This document shows, piece by piece, positions 1-9,364 of a stretch of DNA of 64,000 bases (positions are counted from its first letter, which is position 1; the number at the start of each line of letters is the position of its first letter). This stretch comes from Campylobacter concisus (GTDB lineage Bacteria > Campylobacterota > Campylobacteria > Campylobacterales > Campylobacteraceae). Made by a program: the position numbers and the translations under genes. The stretch spans positions 1 through 64,000 of the forward strand of contig NZ_PIQX01000006.1 of NCBI RefSeq assembly GCF_003049085.1, read 5' to 3'. The notes below the pieces were generated by a model. That model was not told the DNA's origin and did no database searches. It was given only the letters and a program-made list of their open reading frames with translations.

Positions 1-35
1 TTTGGTTGCGTGTGATGTTTATAAGATACATCCTT

Positions 36-160
36 TATCTACTCTAGTTAAACTCTTTGATTTATTAAAAGAGCTAATAAATTTATACATATTTTTTTGC
101 TTAGCTTCTCATCTTCATATATATTTACATCCTACGCTTGATCTATATTTTTATTTATCA
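36..160 (-). pseudogene. Decayed fragment of a second copy of the GH19-type toxin gene
   Basis: Bases 36-93 match bases 1845-1902 of the downstream-lying toxin gene almost base for base, with about three differences by eye. Bases 96-128 match 2026-2058 with about two differences, and 143-160 continue weakly. The roughly 120 bases separating the two blocks in the intact gene are missing here. The fragment therefore derives from a paralogue of the large gene at 1012-4563, in the same orientation, reduced to scraps. A small plus-strand reading frame crosses it but has no family resemblance. Whether the fragment extends beyond the window edge cannot be seen. Confidence 0.7.
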
Positions 161-219
161 AGACATCATCATGTCTTAGATTGGTTTTAAATATCTTTTC
201 TTTACAAGAAGTAGACACA

Positions 220-1002
220 CTACTCCTCTTTTTTATTCTTAGGCAAAATCAAATGACCATTTTTATCTATTAGGGAGTATTGAATAAGTATGATATAGAG
301 CAGGTCATCTATCTGTGGATAATCGGCATCATAGTGGTAAATTTTGTATTTTTGTAAAAATTTGTTATTTTTTTCAGTTCTTTTTACGTCTCTTGATGCA
401 CTACCATTTTCTATCGGTACATATTTTAAGGTATCTTCAAAAACCTCTTTAAATTTCTCGTAATCTTCGTCGTAAATTCTCTCAAATAGCTTTTTATCGT
501 TTTCATAAAGCATTAAAGCTAGCTTAGCAGTATACTCTCTATAGAAATTCTTTACGCAATAGATACTTTCAGATACAAAAAATGCTGACTTTGCGATAAA
601 GCTATAGTCATACTCTTTTTTTGAGTATCTAATGCACTCTTTTTTACTATCTTTTATCCTTTCTCTAGCTATCTTTTGAGCTTTATCTTTTAACTTAGGA
701 TTTTCTTGTATGATGAGATTATAAAGATCGCTAAAATAGTTATCTCTAAAAGAATTATAGTCTGACTGGCATATAAAGTCTTCTAGAGAGTATTTTTTAA
801 ATTTATATTTGCCTTTGGTGTCATAGCAGGCAAAGCTTGGTTTGCTCTTTGTGCCGTAATCCCTCCAAGGGCTTGAATCATAATCATTTAGTTGGTAAAA
901 ATCATTACTAAATTTATTGATAGCATTTTCAGGGCTTAAAGGTTCAAAAGCGCTTAAATTTAAACTAGCAATTAGGGCTAGCAATATAATTTTAAATTTC
1001 AT
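220..1002 (-). CDS. Putative periplasmic immunity protein for the adjacent hydrolase effector
   Basis: The 260-residue protein has a classic N-terminal signal peptide (residues 1-18: basic start, hydrophobic core, cleavage near LSA|F), so it should act in the periplasm. The rest is hydrophilic, rich in Lys, Asp and Tyr, with several Cys (near residues 59, 78, 124 and 154) that could form disulfides. I recognise no family. Its start is 9 bases beyond the stop of the GH19-type toxin gene, and its ribosome site AAGGATGTAGG overlaps that stop, so the two are co-transcribed and probably coupled. A secreted partner directly after a peptidoglycan-hydrolase effector is the usual arrangement for an immunity protein that protects the cell wall from self and sister cells. 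The immunity role is inferred from position and signal peptide only. Confidence 0.6.
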   Translation of the reverse strand: MKFKIILLALIASLNLSAFEPLSPENAINKFSNDFYQLNDYDSSPWRDYGTKSKPSFACYDTKGKYKFKKYSLEDFICQSDYNSFRDNYFSDLYNLIIQENPKLKDKAQKIARERIKDSKKECIRYSKKEYDYSFIAKSAFFVSESIYCVKNFYREYTAKLALMLYENDKKLFERIYDEDYEKFKEVFEDTLKYVPIENGSASRDVKRTEKNNKFLQKYKIYHYDADYPQIDDLLYIILIQYSLIDKNGHLILPKNKKEE

Positions 1003-1011
1003 CCTACATCC

Positions 1012-4000
1012 TTACTGAAACATCTTAAATATATTTGCATCTCTGATACGTTTATACGCCTCTTTCCTATGCTCTAGCCCAAGTTTTTGTGGATTTATAA
1101 CAGTAGTTATGCGCTCTACTATATCACTATTGTCCGAATCTGCTTTGCTTTCATCGGCTATTTCATAAAGACGATATTTTTTAGGTTTTGGTCTTTCTAT
1201 GGTCCAAAAATAAGCAGCAGATACTAGAGCATATTTTCCATCTAAAATCAATAAATCTGGTGAATTTACAAAATTTACTTCTTCATCCAGCCAATAATTA
1301 TTATGCGCATATTTGTTGAAATCTTTATAGTTAAATTTTCCAGTAAGTTGCTTAATTCCTCTACCTCTAAAATTAAATCCATCATCGCCACCATCATTGC
1401 CCAAATAACCCTTTCCACGATCAGAGTACATAGCATTACCAACAAATTTGGCCCATTTTGAAGGATTTGTCTTATCGTAATATTGCGGATATAGTTTTTT
1501 GGCTTCTTCTAATCTGGCTTTGCCTCTATGGCTAATTATATTATTCTCTGTAAATTTTTCTAACTCTTCTTCTAAAGTAAAATCACCTTTTGTTGTCTTT
1601 GCCTCTACAAAGCATTGCCCAAAAAAATGTTCTAATCTATTTCTAGTATCAAGCTTATATTTTACATACATTTGAATTCCATCATCATCTCTTCTATTTA
1701 GCTCATCCACCATCTCTTGTAAGATATATTCTTGATTTGTTTTTATGTTGGTAAATACCTGCTTTAGCATACTTAGCGTAAAAGGATAGTCTTTAATCTC
1801 AATTAAAACATTTATCTCCTCATCCCCATCTTCCCATATACCACTATCTACTCTAGTTAAACTCTTTGATTCATTAAAAGAGTTAATAAATTTATCCATA
1901 TTCTCTTTATTTAATAAATTTATACCAAGCTTATCATCTTTATCTGCATTAGACTGATTATTAGAGCTCTCTTTTTTTGCATAAATTTGATAGCTCTTAT
2001 TTGTCTTCTCATCACTTTTTAGCTCTTTGCTTAGCTTATCATCTTCATATATATTTATCTCATTTGAAGAGATATTTTTATTTATATATAAGTAATTATC
2101 ATTTTTTATTAAAGCATCGTCTTTATCATCACTAAGCTTTAATTTAGCATCAAATGCCTTCTCTTTTATAGCATGCTCAAACTCATATATAACTAGCTTA
2201 TCATCTTTAAGTTTAATATATAAAGGTATCTTTATATCTATTCTCATATGATTTTTGCCATATCTTGTATAAAACTTAAATTTATCCTTATCATCTTCAA
2301 GATATGCAAAAAATACTATAGTATGACCACCTTGCTTTAGCTTATCTAGATCATCTTTTTGTATAACATCTGAAATTTTAAATGTTATCTCTTTACCTTT
2401 TTGATCTTTTAAGGCTACTACATCTTTTGGATTTGATTTGGATAGCTCATCATACTCTTTACTTTTTATTACCTTATATCCCCAAAGTATCTCTTTATAT
2501 CTCTTACTACCTTTTTCTTGTTTATATATAGCCTTTAAACATATTGGCTCATTTGTCTTAAATGGATACTCACTATCAGAGATTACATTTGTTATATGAT
2601 CTGTTATATCTCTTAACGAGACCTTATTGCTATAGCAAAAGTTAGAGCTACTCTTGTCCTGATATCCTAAAGATATTACAGCTGTATCAGTGTGAGCATG
2701 AATATCTTTAGTGCTATAAACTTTACTTAGATCACTTGAATAAAGTATAAATTTAGTATCTCCTTTATTCTCTTTATCTATTGGGATATTAAATGTAGCT
2801 GTATATGAGTTTTTGATATCTGAGTCTTCATTTTTTACTAAAGATATACTCTCGTATATACTTTTATCAAAGCAGTGATGAAGATATATCTTATCTATAT
2901 CTTCACTTGCCTTACCATCTTCGTTTTCAATGATGAGATTATTTATTGTAAGAGTAAGACCTGAACTTGATGCTGATGTAGGCACTACATTGTTGCCATG
3001 AGCTAGACGAAGCTTTATATCAAACATAGCTGAGTCTTTATCATCTCTTAGGGTAAAGTTATTCTCTTTGGCGAAATTTAATAAAGAGAAATTTAGGTGT
3101 TTGTTTTTAGACGTTTGGTCTTCAAAGTACTTCATACTTATAACGCCATCTTCTAGCTTATACTCTATATCATCACTATTTTGCTTTATGCTAGTAAAGG
3201 TAGCACCATTTATCTTATCCTCTTCATTTTTGTTTTCTTGATAGAGTATTACTGTATCTTTGCTCTTTGTATTTTTAAATTTTATCTCTTCATTTTTACT
3301 ATCTTCATAAGAGTCAAATTTAAAGTCAGTAAGTATTAGCTCACATAAATTCACCTTGCCATAGTTTGGCCTACTAGAATTTAGCTCTTTTGGGTTTAGC
3401 TCACTGCAATCAAATGGAGTCTGACTAGCTAGCACGACAGTAAATTCACTCTTTTTAGGTTGAAAGACTCTAATAGGAGTTGTCATCTTCCTTGGACATA
3501 GCAAGAGTATATTTTCTTGTTTGTAAAATTCCTCCTCTTTTTGTCTTAAGAGCTTATTTATTCTTGAAGTGTTTGAGGCATTTGAGCTGACTAAATTTAC
3601 GCAGTATATATTTTCAAGGTTAAAAGTCTTTGTACTTTGAGTGCTTAATAAAGAATTTATCTTTGTAACAAATGGCTGAAATAAAGCCTCGCACTTTGAT
3701 ACATCTGATGTGTTTAAATTCGATCCATTTTCTTGAAGCTTCATAAATTCTAAATGAGTGACGTTTTGGATGATCTCTTTATTGTTTTGATTTTTTGATT
3801 TATATTTTGCTTTGGATATATTTAAATGGCTAAAAATATCTATACACTCGGCAAAATTAATATTTTGTTCATCACTCTCATAAAGCCCAAACTGATTTGA
3901 AATTTTTTCTCGTAAAAGAGATATTTTATTGCTTACTTCATCACTAAAGCTCTCATATGCTAGCCAAAACCAGGCCTTAAAACGATTTTTGCTTTTGATG

Positions 4001-4563
4001 TAGCTTGCTAGGGATGGATCAATATTACTTTTCTTGCTGATATAAAGAAGTGCTAAAAGCGCGACATGCTCTCTTGAAATTTGGCTGTTTTGTGTATCTG
4101 AAGTGAGCGAAACGGCTTGTAAATTTTTAAGCGGAGAGTTGTTTAATTTTTGATTTATCTCTTGGATTAGTGGCGTAAGCTTTTGCTCCAAGATAGCATT
4201 TAACTGATCTTCTGAGCTAAATTCAAACTCAGGTAAAGTATCGGCACCTCCAGACTTTGCATAAGCCTCTTTTGCGGCATCATTTATCTTTTTAAAAAGT
4301 TCATCTGTATCTATCTTTTCTATGGTAGTCTTACTTGTGGTGTTAGCAATAGTTTGCTTGATATCTTTTATGACTTTGTCTTTGTTGTTTTTATAAATTT
4401 GAGCACAAATAAGTTCTATATCATCTTTTAGGCTAAAGCCATATCCAATAAGTAGTTTGTTGTTAGATATAAATGGTCTGCTTATGTCATTGTCATATGA
4501 AAATTTTATGATATCTATTAAATTTCTTTTAAAATTTACATCATTTCTGGGCGTTAGAGGCAT
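1012..4563 (-). CDS. Large toxin-like protein with C-terminal GH19 chitinase/lysozyme-like domain; candidate secreted effector
   Basis: The protein has 1183 residues and no signal peptide. The C-terminal 200 residues resemble GH19 chitinase/endolysin domains: a helix near residues 960-980 (RLEHFFGQCFVEA) like the catalytic Glu helix of the family, then DGFNFRGRGIKQLTG near 1061-1075 followed by NY, the family's substrate-cleft signature. Such domains in Gram-negatives usually cleave peptidoglycan. The middle is long, hydrophilic and Lys/Asp/Ser rich, with no recognised domain. The first 60 residues carry LLIGYGFSL, faintly like lysozyme-type GH24 N-termini. I chose the ATG at 4563 because AAGGAAG lies just upstream; an upstream GTG at 4599 has no ribosome site. 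Absence of a signal peptide plus a secreted downstream partner suggests export by type VI secretion, but no VgrG, Hcp or PAAR gene is in view. Confidence 0.65.
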   Translation of the reverse strand: MPLTPRNDVNFKRNLIDIIKFSYDNDISRPFISNNKLLIGYGFSLKDDIELICAQIYKNNKDKVIKDIKQTIANTTSKTTIEKIDTDELFKKINDAAKEAYAKSGGADTLPEFEFSSEDQLNAILEQKLTPLIQEINQKLNNSPLKNLQAVSLTSDTQNSQISREHVALLALLYISKKSNIDPSLASYIKSKNRFKAWFWLAYESFSDEVSNKISLLREKISNQFGLYESDEQNINFAECIDIFSHLNISKAKYKSKNQNNKEIIQNVTHLEFMKLQENGSNLNTSDVSKCEALFQPFVTKINSLLSTQSTKTFNLENIYCVNLVSSNASNTSRINKLLRQKEEEFYKQENILLLCPRKMTTPIRVFQPKKSEFTVVLASQTPFDCSELNPKELNSSRPNYGKVNLCELILTDFKFDSYEDSKNEEIKFKNTKSKDTVILYQENKNEEDKINGATFTSIKQNSDDIEYKLEDGVISMKYFEDQTSKNKHLNFSLLNFAKENNFTLRDDKDSAMFDIKLRLAHGNNVVPTSASSSGLTLTINNLIIENEDGKASEDIDKIYLHHCFDKSIYESISLVKNEDSDIKNSYTATFNIPIDKENKGDTKFILYSSDLSKVYSTKDIHAHTDTAVISLGYQDKSSSNFCYSNKVSLRDITDHITNVISDSEYPFKTNEPICLKAIYKQEKGSKRYKEILWGYKVIKSKEYDELSKSNPKDVVALKDQKGKEITFKISDVIQKDDLDKLKQGGHTIVFFAYLEDDKDKFKFYTRYGKNHMRIDIKIPLYIKLKDDKLVIYEFEHAIKEKAFDAKLKLSDDKDDALIKNDNYLYINKNISSNEINIYEDDKLSKELKSDEKTNKSYQIYAKKESSNNQSNADKDDKLGINLLNKENMDKFINSFNESKSLTRVDSGIWEDGDEEINVLIEIKDYPFTLSMLKQVFTNIKTNQEYILQEMVDELNRRDDDGIQMYVKYKLDTRNRLEHFFGQCFVEAKTTKGDFTLEEELEKFTENNIISHRGKARLEEAKKLYPQYYDKTNPSKWAKFVGNAMYSDRGKGYLGNDGGDDGFNFRGRGIKQLTGKFNYKDFNKYAHNNYWLDEEVNFVNSPDLLILDGKYALVSAAYFWTIERPKPKKYRLYEIADESKADSDNSDIVERITTVINPQKLGLEHRKEAYKRIRDANIFKMFQ

Positions 4564-4648
4564 TAAACTTCCTTGGAAATTTTTGCTAAATATTAGCACA
4601 AACTTAAAAAGTATTCAACAATAAAACTTTATAGTAAAAATTTATATC

Positions 4649-4672
4649 AAAAACATAAATTTGCATGTTTTT
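4649..4672 (-). terminator. AT-rich hairpin after murD
   Basis: Perfect 8-base inverted repeat (AAAAACAT / ATGTTTTT, 8-base loop) lies between the murD stop and the toxin gene start, followed on the minus strand by a T run. It could be a weak terminator separating cell-wall genes from the toxin operon. It has only two G-C pairs, so it may instead be an operator or chance. Confidence 0.35.
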
Positions 4673-4707
4673 ATTTTTGACAAGGCTATTTAAAAGAGCT
4701 TGTAAAT

Positions 4708-5925
4708 TTAAAGCGCCTTTATAAACTCTTTAAATTTATCGCCTCGCTCGGCATAGCTCTTAAACTGATCAAGGCTCGCAGCTGCCGGGCTTAGAAGTGC
4801 TATCTCGCTAGTCTTTAGCTCTTTATTTATCTCATTGACGGCATTTTGCAAAAAGTCGCATTTCAAAGCTGGTATGCCAAATTTAGTCGCTAATTTCATA
4901 AGTTTGTCACTATTTGAGCCGATGGCGTAAATTTTTACTCTTAAACTCTTTAAGCCTTCAAAAAGTGGCGTCATATCAACACCCTTATCATCGCCACCAA
5001 GTATTAGATGTATGAAATGATCTTTGTAGCGCTTTACGGCCTGTATGCTCGCGTCTATGTTAGTCGCTTTTGTGTCATTGACCCATATTCTGCCATTTTT
5101 ATCGCTAAATTCTTCAAGCTTGTTTGCCTCGATGACGAAGGTATTTAAAAGCGCGACATCGCAGCGGTCAAATAAAATTTTCTCTACCGCAAGTGCTAGC
5201 AGTGCATCAAGCAAAAATGGCGTTTTGAAATTTATATCATCTACGTTTACGCCGCAAAATTTAGCCAGATCGCTCTCGTCTTTATAAGCGATCACTTTTG
5301 CCTTTGTTGGCGTATTGGCGTAAATTTCAGGCACGATCACCACGCTACTTTCACTCATGCTAGCAAGCGGCTTTAGCTTAGCCTTTTCGTATTCGCTCAT
5401 ATCGCCATGCCAGCTTAGATGATCTGGAGTGATCGGTAAAAGCACGTAGATGCCCGGTGTGGCGTGATTTGTGTAGTGAAGTGTAAATGAGCTAGTCTCA
5501 AGTATCCAAATTTTAGCGTTTGAGTCTAAATTTGCTAGTGCGATGCCGACGTTACCGCCCATTACCGAGCCCTTGCTCTCTAGTAGGTGCTGCGTCATCT
5601 TTGTGGTTGTAGTCTTGCCGTTTGTGCCGCTTATCCAGATATTAAATGGCAGATTTTCTTTATAAATTTCATAAAAATAGTCATACTCGCTAACTAAATT
5701 CTTAGCTTTTTTAATAAGCTCGTGATGAGGCGGGATGCCTGGACTTGGTATCTCTAGGCTGCTTTTTGCTGGATCAAATTCGCTAACTGGCAAAAGAGCA
5801 TTGCCAAACTCATCTTTTGAAATTTCACTAAATTTATCATCATAGATATCCCAAAGGCCGTCTTTTGTGAAATTCTTCGCGATAGCCTTTATCGTGCCAC
5901 CGTAGCCAAATAGCGATTTTCTCAT
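4708..5925 (-). CDS. murD: UDP-N-acetylmuramoylalanine--D-glutamate ligase
   Basis: Cytoplasmic Mur ligase that adds D-Glu to UDP-MurNAc-L-Ala using ATP. The protein has 405 residues. The ATP loop GTNGKTT sits at residues 100-106, followed by the central Mur-ligase domain (GGNVGIAL, ILETSSFTL, ITPDHLSWHG) and the C-terminal domain (NDTKATN, LILGGDDKG, LLSPAAASLDQF). It is shorter than the E. coli enzyme, as is usual in Campylobacter. I chose the ATG at 5925: AAGGA lies 5 bases before it and the MraY stop is 8 bases upstream. A longer frame reaching 5991 would overlap mraY. It follows mraY directly, so both membrane-linked and cytoplasmic precursor steps share one transcript. Confidence 0.93.
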   Translation of the reverse strand: MRKSLFGYGGTIKAIAKNFTKDGLWDIYDDKFSEISKDEFGNALLPVSEFDPAKSSLEIPSPGIPPHHELIKKAKNLVSEYDYFYEIYKENLPFNIWISGTNGKTTTTKMTQHLLESKGSVMGGNVGIALANLDSNAKIWILETSSFTLHYTNHATPGIYVLLPITPDHLSWHGDMSEYEKAKLKPLASMSESSVVIVPEIYANTPTKAKVIAYKDESDLAKFCGVNVDDINFKTPFLLDALLALAVEKILFDRCDVALLNTFVIEANKLEEFSDKNGRIWVNDTKATNIDASIQAVKRYKDHFIHLILGGDDKGVDMTPLFEGLKSLRVKIYAIGSNSDKLMKLATKFGIPALKCDFLQNAVNEINKELKTSEIALLSPAAASLDQFKSYAERGDKFKEFIKAL

Positions 5926-5933
5926 GACTTTCC

Positions 5934-6998
5934 TTATCTGATCTTTAGTGCGGTTAGTGCTATTAGATTTGCTAAAAGTGCGATGATCCAAAAGCGAACG
6001 ATGATCTTATTTTCCGCCCAGCCTTTTATCTCAAAATGGTGATGTATAGGCGCCATGAGGAAAATTCTGCGTTTAAAAATTTTAAAGCTACCCACTTGCA
6101 AGATGACGCTTAGGGTCTCAACCACAAATATAAGGCCGATGATAATGAGTAAAATTTCATTTTTTGTCGCAACGCCCATAAAACCGATATATGCGCCAAC
6201 GCTTAGGCTACCGCTATCGCCCATAAAGACTTCAGCTGGATGGCAGTTAAACCATAAAAAGCCCATCAATGAGCCAATTAGGGCTGAAGAGACAACAACA
6301 CTTTCGCCAACGCCTATGATCTTTGGCAAGAGCAAATATGAGCTAAAGACAGCGTGTCCGCAGATATAAGCAAAAACGCCAAGTGTTAGAAGCGAAAATA
6401 TAGATGGCACAGTAGCTAGCCCGTCAAGCCCGTCTGTTAAATTTACTGAATTTGAGGCAGCAACTATGACCAGTGTCCAAAAGAAAATGGCAAAAATTTT
6501 TAAATCTAAAATAGGTTGCTTAAAAAAAGGTAGATAAAACTCGGTGCTAAGCTCGTGACTTGCATATAAAAAAACAGAAATTACAAAGGCTATTAAAAAC
6601 TGAAAAAAGAGCTTTGCTTTTGGGCTTAGGCCGGCGTGATTTTTTGCTCCTAAAATTTTACTGTAATCGTCCTTGTAGCCAAGCAGCGTAAAGCAAACTA
6701 AGCAAAAGAGCGATGTTAAGACAAATGCGTTATCAAGCCTTGCGCAAATTATCGTGGAAAGTACGGCTGTAAAGACAAAGACGAGTCCGCCCATGGTCGG
6801 TGTTTTGGCCTTTTTTTGATGAGTTTGCGGAGCAAGCTCGTAGATAGGCTGGGCGGCATTTTTCGCCTTTGCCCAAGTGATAAATTTGGGCATCAAATAA
6901 GTTGTGAGTGCAAAAGCGATGAAAAAAGCGATACCAGCACGGACGGTGATGTATTGAAAGATATTAAAATTTAAAATTTCATAGATATAGTAAAACAT
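5934..6998 (-). CDS. mraY: Phospho-N-acetylmuramoyl-pentapeptide-transferase
   Basis: Integral membrane enzyme that transfers phospho-MurNAc-pentapeptide to undecaprenyl phosphate to make lipid I. The protein has 354 residues and about ten hydrophobic segments. Family signatures are clear: TPTMGG after the first membrane segment, the Asp-Asp pair in [26 protein letters not shown], and the conserved MAPIHHHFE near the C-terminus. The ATG at 6998 is preferred over the upstream frame start at 7025 because it has an AAAGG ribosome site and gives the normal family length. It is first in a two-gene operon with murD, divergent from gpmI. Confidence 0.95.
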   Translation of the reverse strand: MFYYIYEILNFNIFQYITVRAGIAFFIAFALTTYLMPKFITWAKAKNAAQPIYELAPQTHQKKAKTPTMGGLVFVFTAVLSTIICARLDNAFVLTSLFCLVCFTLLGYKDDYSKILGAKNHAGLSPKAKLFFQFLIAFVISVFLYASHELSTEFYLPFFKQPILDLKIFAIFFWTLVIVAASNSVNLTDGLDGLATVPSIFSLLTLGVFAYICGHAVFSSYLLLPKIIGVGESVVVSSALIGSLMGFLWFNCHPAEVFMGDSGSLSVGAYIGFMGVATKNEILLIIIGLIFVVETLSVILQVGSFKIFKRRIFLMAPIHHHFEIKGWAENKIIVRFWIIALLANLIALTALKIR

Positions 6999-7031
6999 GA
7001 GAGCCTTTATTTTTAAAAAAAGCAATTTTAG

Positions 7032-7037
7032 TATAAT
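7032..7037 (+). promoter_or_regulatory. -10 element for gpmI
   Basis: TATAAT preceded by a T-rich tract, typical of Campylobacter sigma-70 promoters, about 40 bases before the gpmI start. It lies in the 79-base divergent gap shared with mraY. No -35 box is evident, as is normal for this genus. Confidence 0.6.
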
Positions 7038-7077
7038 GGCCTTAAAAATTATCTAAAATTAAGGATAAATTTTCAAA

Positions 7078-8541
7078 ATGAGTCAAAAAACTATTTTAAT
7101 AATAACTGATGGTATTGGATTTAATAAAAGCGGTAAATTTAACGCATTTGAGGCGGCTAAAAAGCCAAATTACGAGAAATTTTTTAAAGAGATTCCAAAC
7201 TCGCTCATAAAGACATCTGGAAACGCTGTGGGACTACCTGAAGGGCAGATGGGAAATAGCGAAGTAGGGCATATGTGCATAGGAAGTGGGCGAGTTTTGT
7301 ATCAAAATTTGGTCAAAATTTCACGCGGCTTTAATGACGGCTCTATAGCAGAAAATGAAGCACTAAAAGCTCTTTTTAAAAAGTGCAAAAAGATCCACGT
7401 TATAGGGCTTTATAGCGACGGCGGCGTGCACTCACATATGGAGCATTTTGATGGTATGTGCGAGCTTGCTAGTAAAAATGGCTGCGAGGTTTTTGCTCAC
7501 GCTATAACTGACGGACGCGATGTTAGCCCAAATAGCGGTATAAATTTTATAAAAAGTTTGGAGGCTAAATTTAAGGTAGCGACGGTTTGTGGAAGATTTT
7601 ACGCGATGGATAGAGATAAACGCTGGGAGCGCGTAAAAGAGGCCTATGATAGCTTGGTGGAGGGAACAAATTTAAGCAGCTTGTCGCCAAGCGAGTATCT
7701 ACAAAAAAGCTACGATGAGGGCGTGACTGATGAGTTTGTAAAGCCAGCAAGCTTTAATGGCTTTAAAGGCATAGGCGAAGATGACGGCGTGATCGTAATA
7801 AATTTTAGAAATGATAGAGCTAGAGAAATTTGCCAGGCTCTAGGCGAGGAGAAATTTAGCGAGTTTGAGCGACCTTTTGCTATCAAAAATCTAATTACTA
7901 TGACCGAATACGACGCAAATTTTAAATTTGAAGTGCTATTTAAAAATGAAAAGATAAAAAATACCCTAAGCGAGGTCATAGCGGCTGCTGGGCTAAGGCA
8001 GCTTCACACGGCTGAGACTGAAAAATATGCCCACGTAACATTTTTCTTTAATGGTGGCATTGAGGAGCTAGCCAGCAACGAAACTAGGGTGCTCATCCCT
8101 AGCCCAAAAGTAAAAACATACGACGAAAAGCCAGAGATGAGCGCTGCAGAAGTTTGCAAAGCCGTACTAAAAGGCATGGATGACGAGCAAGACTTCATCG
8201 TGGTAAATTTCGCAAATGGCGATATGGTGGGGCATACTGGCAACTATGAGGCTGCTATAAAAGCAGTTGAAGCAGTGGATGCTGCCCTTGGAGAAATTTA
8301 CGCCAAAGCAAAAGAGAAAAACTACGCTATGATCATCACGAGCGATCACGGAAACTGCGAAGAGATGCGTGATAGCAGCGGTGAGCTACTGACAAACCAC
8401 ACGACTTATGATGTCTTTTGTTTTGTGATGGCTGATGGCGTAAAAAAAGTAAAAAACGGCGGTCTAAATAATATCGCTCCTAGTGTTTTAAAGATCATGG
8501 GGCTTGAAATTCCAGCTGAGATGGACGAGGCGTTAATATAA
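7078..8541 (+). CDS. gpmI: 2,3-bisphosphoglycerate-independent phosphoglycerate mutase
   Basis: Glycolytic/gluconeogenic enzyme interconverting 3- and 2-phosphoglycerate through a phosphoserine intermediate with two Mn ions. The protein has 487 residues, slightly short for the family. Visible active-site motifs: ITDGIG near residues 9-14, GNSEVGH with catalytic Ser61, TDGRDV, the RFYAMDRDKRWER substrate-binding stretch, NFRNDRAREI, and ITSDHGN near the C-terminus. AAGGAT precedes the ATG. Its stop lies 4 bases before fliR, so the flagellar gene is probably read from the same promoter. Confidence 0.95.
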   Translation: MSQKTILIITDGIGFNKSGKFNAFEAAKKPNYEKFFKEIPNSLIKTSGNAVGLPEGQMGNSEVGHMCIGSGRVLYQNLVKISRGFNDGSIAENEALKALFKKCKKIHVIGLYSDGGVHSHMEHFDGMCELASKNGCEVFAHAITDGRDVSPNSGINFIKSLEAKFKVATVCGRFYAMDRDKRWERVKEAYDSLVEGTNLSSLSPSEYLQKSYDEGVTDEFVKPASFNGFKGIGEDDGVIVINFRNDRAREICQALGEEKFSEFERPFAIKNLITMTEYDANFKFEVLFKNEKIKNTLSEVIAAAGLRQLHTAETEKYAHVTFFFNGGIEELASNETRVLIPSPKVKTYDEKPEMSAAEVCKAVLKGMDDEQDFIVVNFANGDMVGHTGNYEAAIKAVEAVDAALGEIYAKAKEKNYAMIITSDHGNCEEMRDSSGELLTNHTTYDVFCFVMADGVKKVKNGGLNNIAPSVLKIMGLEIPAEMDEALI

Positions 8542-8545
8542 AATA

Positions 8546-9307
8546 ATGGAGCTAGTCGAGTTTTTCGGAGCGGATAAAGTCATAACCTTCATGCTCCTTT
8601 TTGCACGTCTTAGTGGGCTTATTGTATTTTTTCCATTCTTTTCTCACAATCAAATCCCGCTTAGCGTAAAAACTTTACTAGTTTTCGCCCTTTGTATCGT
8701 GCTTTTCCCGCTCTCACACACCCATGAGCACGCTATAAATTTTTTGATCATGGAAATTTTAAGTGAGGCCATGCTCGGACTTTGCGCTGGACTTTTACTA
8801 AATATCGTTTTTGCCATACTTCAAATGGCTGGCGAGCAGATCTCAATGATCATGGGTTTTTCGATGGCTTCAGTGCTTGATCCGCAAACTGGTACAAATT
8901 CGCCAGTGATCGCAAATATTTTAAATTTTATTGCGCTTCTTGCATTTTTAATGCTTGATGGGCATCATTTGATATTACAGTTTTATTCCACTTCACTTTC
9001 TGCTATACCGCTTGGAGATTTTTATCCAAGAAGTGGTGTGATGAGCTACGCCCTAAAGCTCTTTGGTAATCTTTTTATGTTTGGATTTATTCTAGCTTTT
9101 CCTATTATCGCGCTTTCTATACTTTCAGATGCTATTTTTGGCATGCTTATGAAAACTATGCCACAATTTAACCTATTAGTCGTTGGTTATCCTATTAAGG
9201 TAAGTATCGGCTTTTCGGTTTTGATAGCTATTTTAGCTGGTATTATAAAAATCATAACTGATATGATGGTGCAGATTTTAAACGATATGCCAGCACTATT
9301 TTTTTAA
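8546..9307 (+). CDS. fliR: Flagellar biosynthesis protein FliR
   Basis: Membrane component of the flagellar type III export gate (FliP-FliQ-FliR core). The protein has 253 residues with about six hydrophobic segments. Family features include the N-terminal FARLSGLIVFFPFF stretch, the GEQISMIMGFSMASVLDPQTG loop typical of FliR/SctT, and the C-terminal MPQFNLLVVGYPIKVSIGF motif. It begins 4 bases after gpmI without an obvious ribosome site, suggesting translational coupling. In C. jejuni the same neighbours follow (acidic protein, gmk, tatA, argS), so this is a conserved syntenic block rather than a flagellar operon. Confidence 0.93.
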   Translation: MELVEFFGADKVITFMLLFARLSGLIVFFPFFSHNQIPLSVKTLLVFALCIVLFPLSHTHEHAINFLIMEILSEAMLGLCAGLLLNIVFAILQMAGEQISMIMGFSMASVLDPQTGTNSPVIANILNFIALLAFLMLDGHHLILQFYSTSLSAIPLGDFYPRSGVMSYALKLFGNLFMFGFILAFPIIALSILSDAIFGMLMKTMPQFNLLVVGYPIKVSIGFSVLIAILAGIIKIITDMMVQILNDMPALFF

Positions 9308-9364
9308 GTAAATAGCAATGAAATTTATCATAAAATACAGCCTCAAGCTCTTCAAGGAGGGATT

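Noticed and set aside
2-190. Plus-strand 62-codon reading frame at the window start
   Set aside because: It is antisense to the toxin-gene fragment, has no ribosome site and no recognisable protein; the DNA similarity to 1845-2090 explains the sequence.
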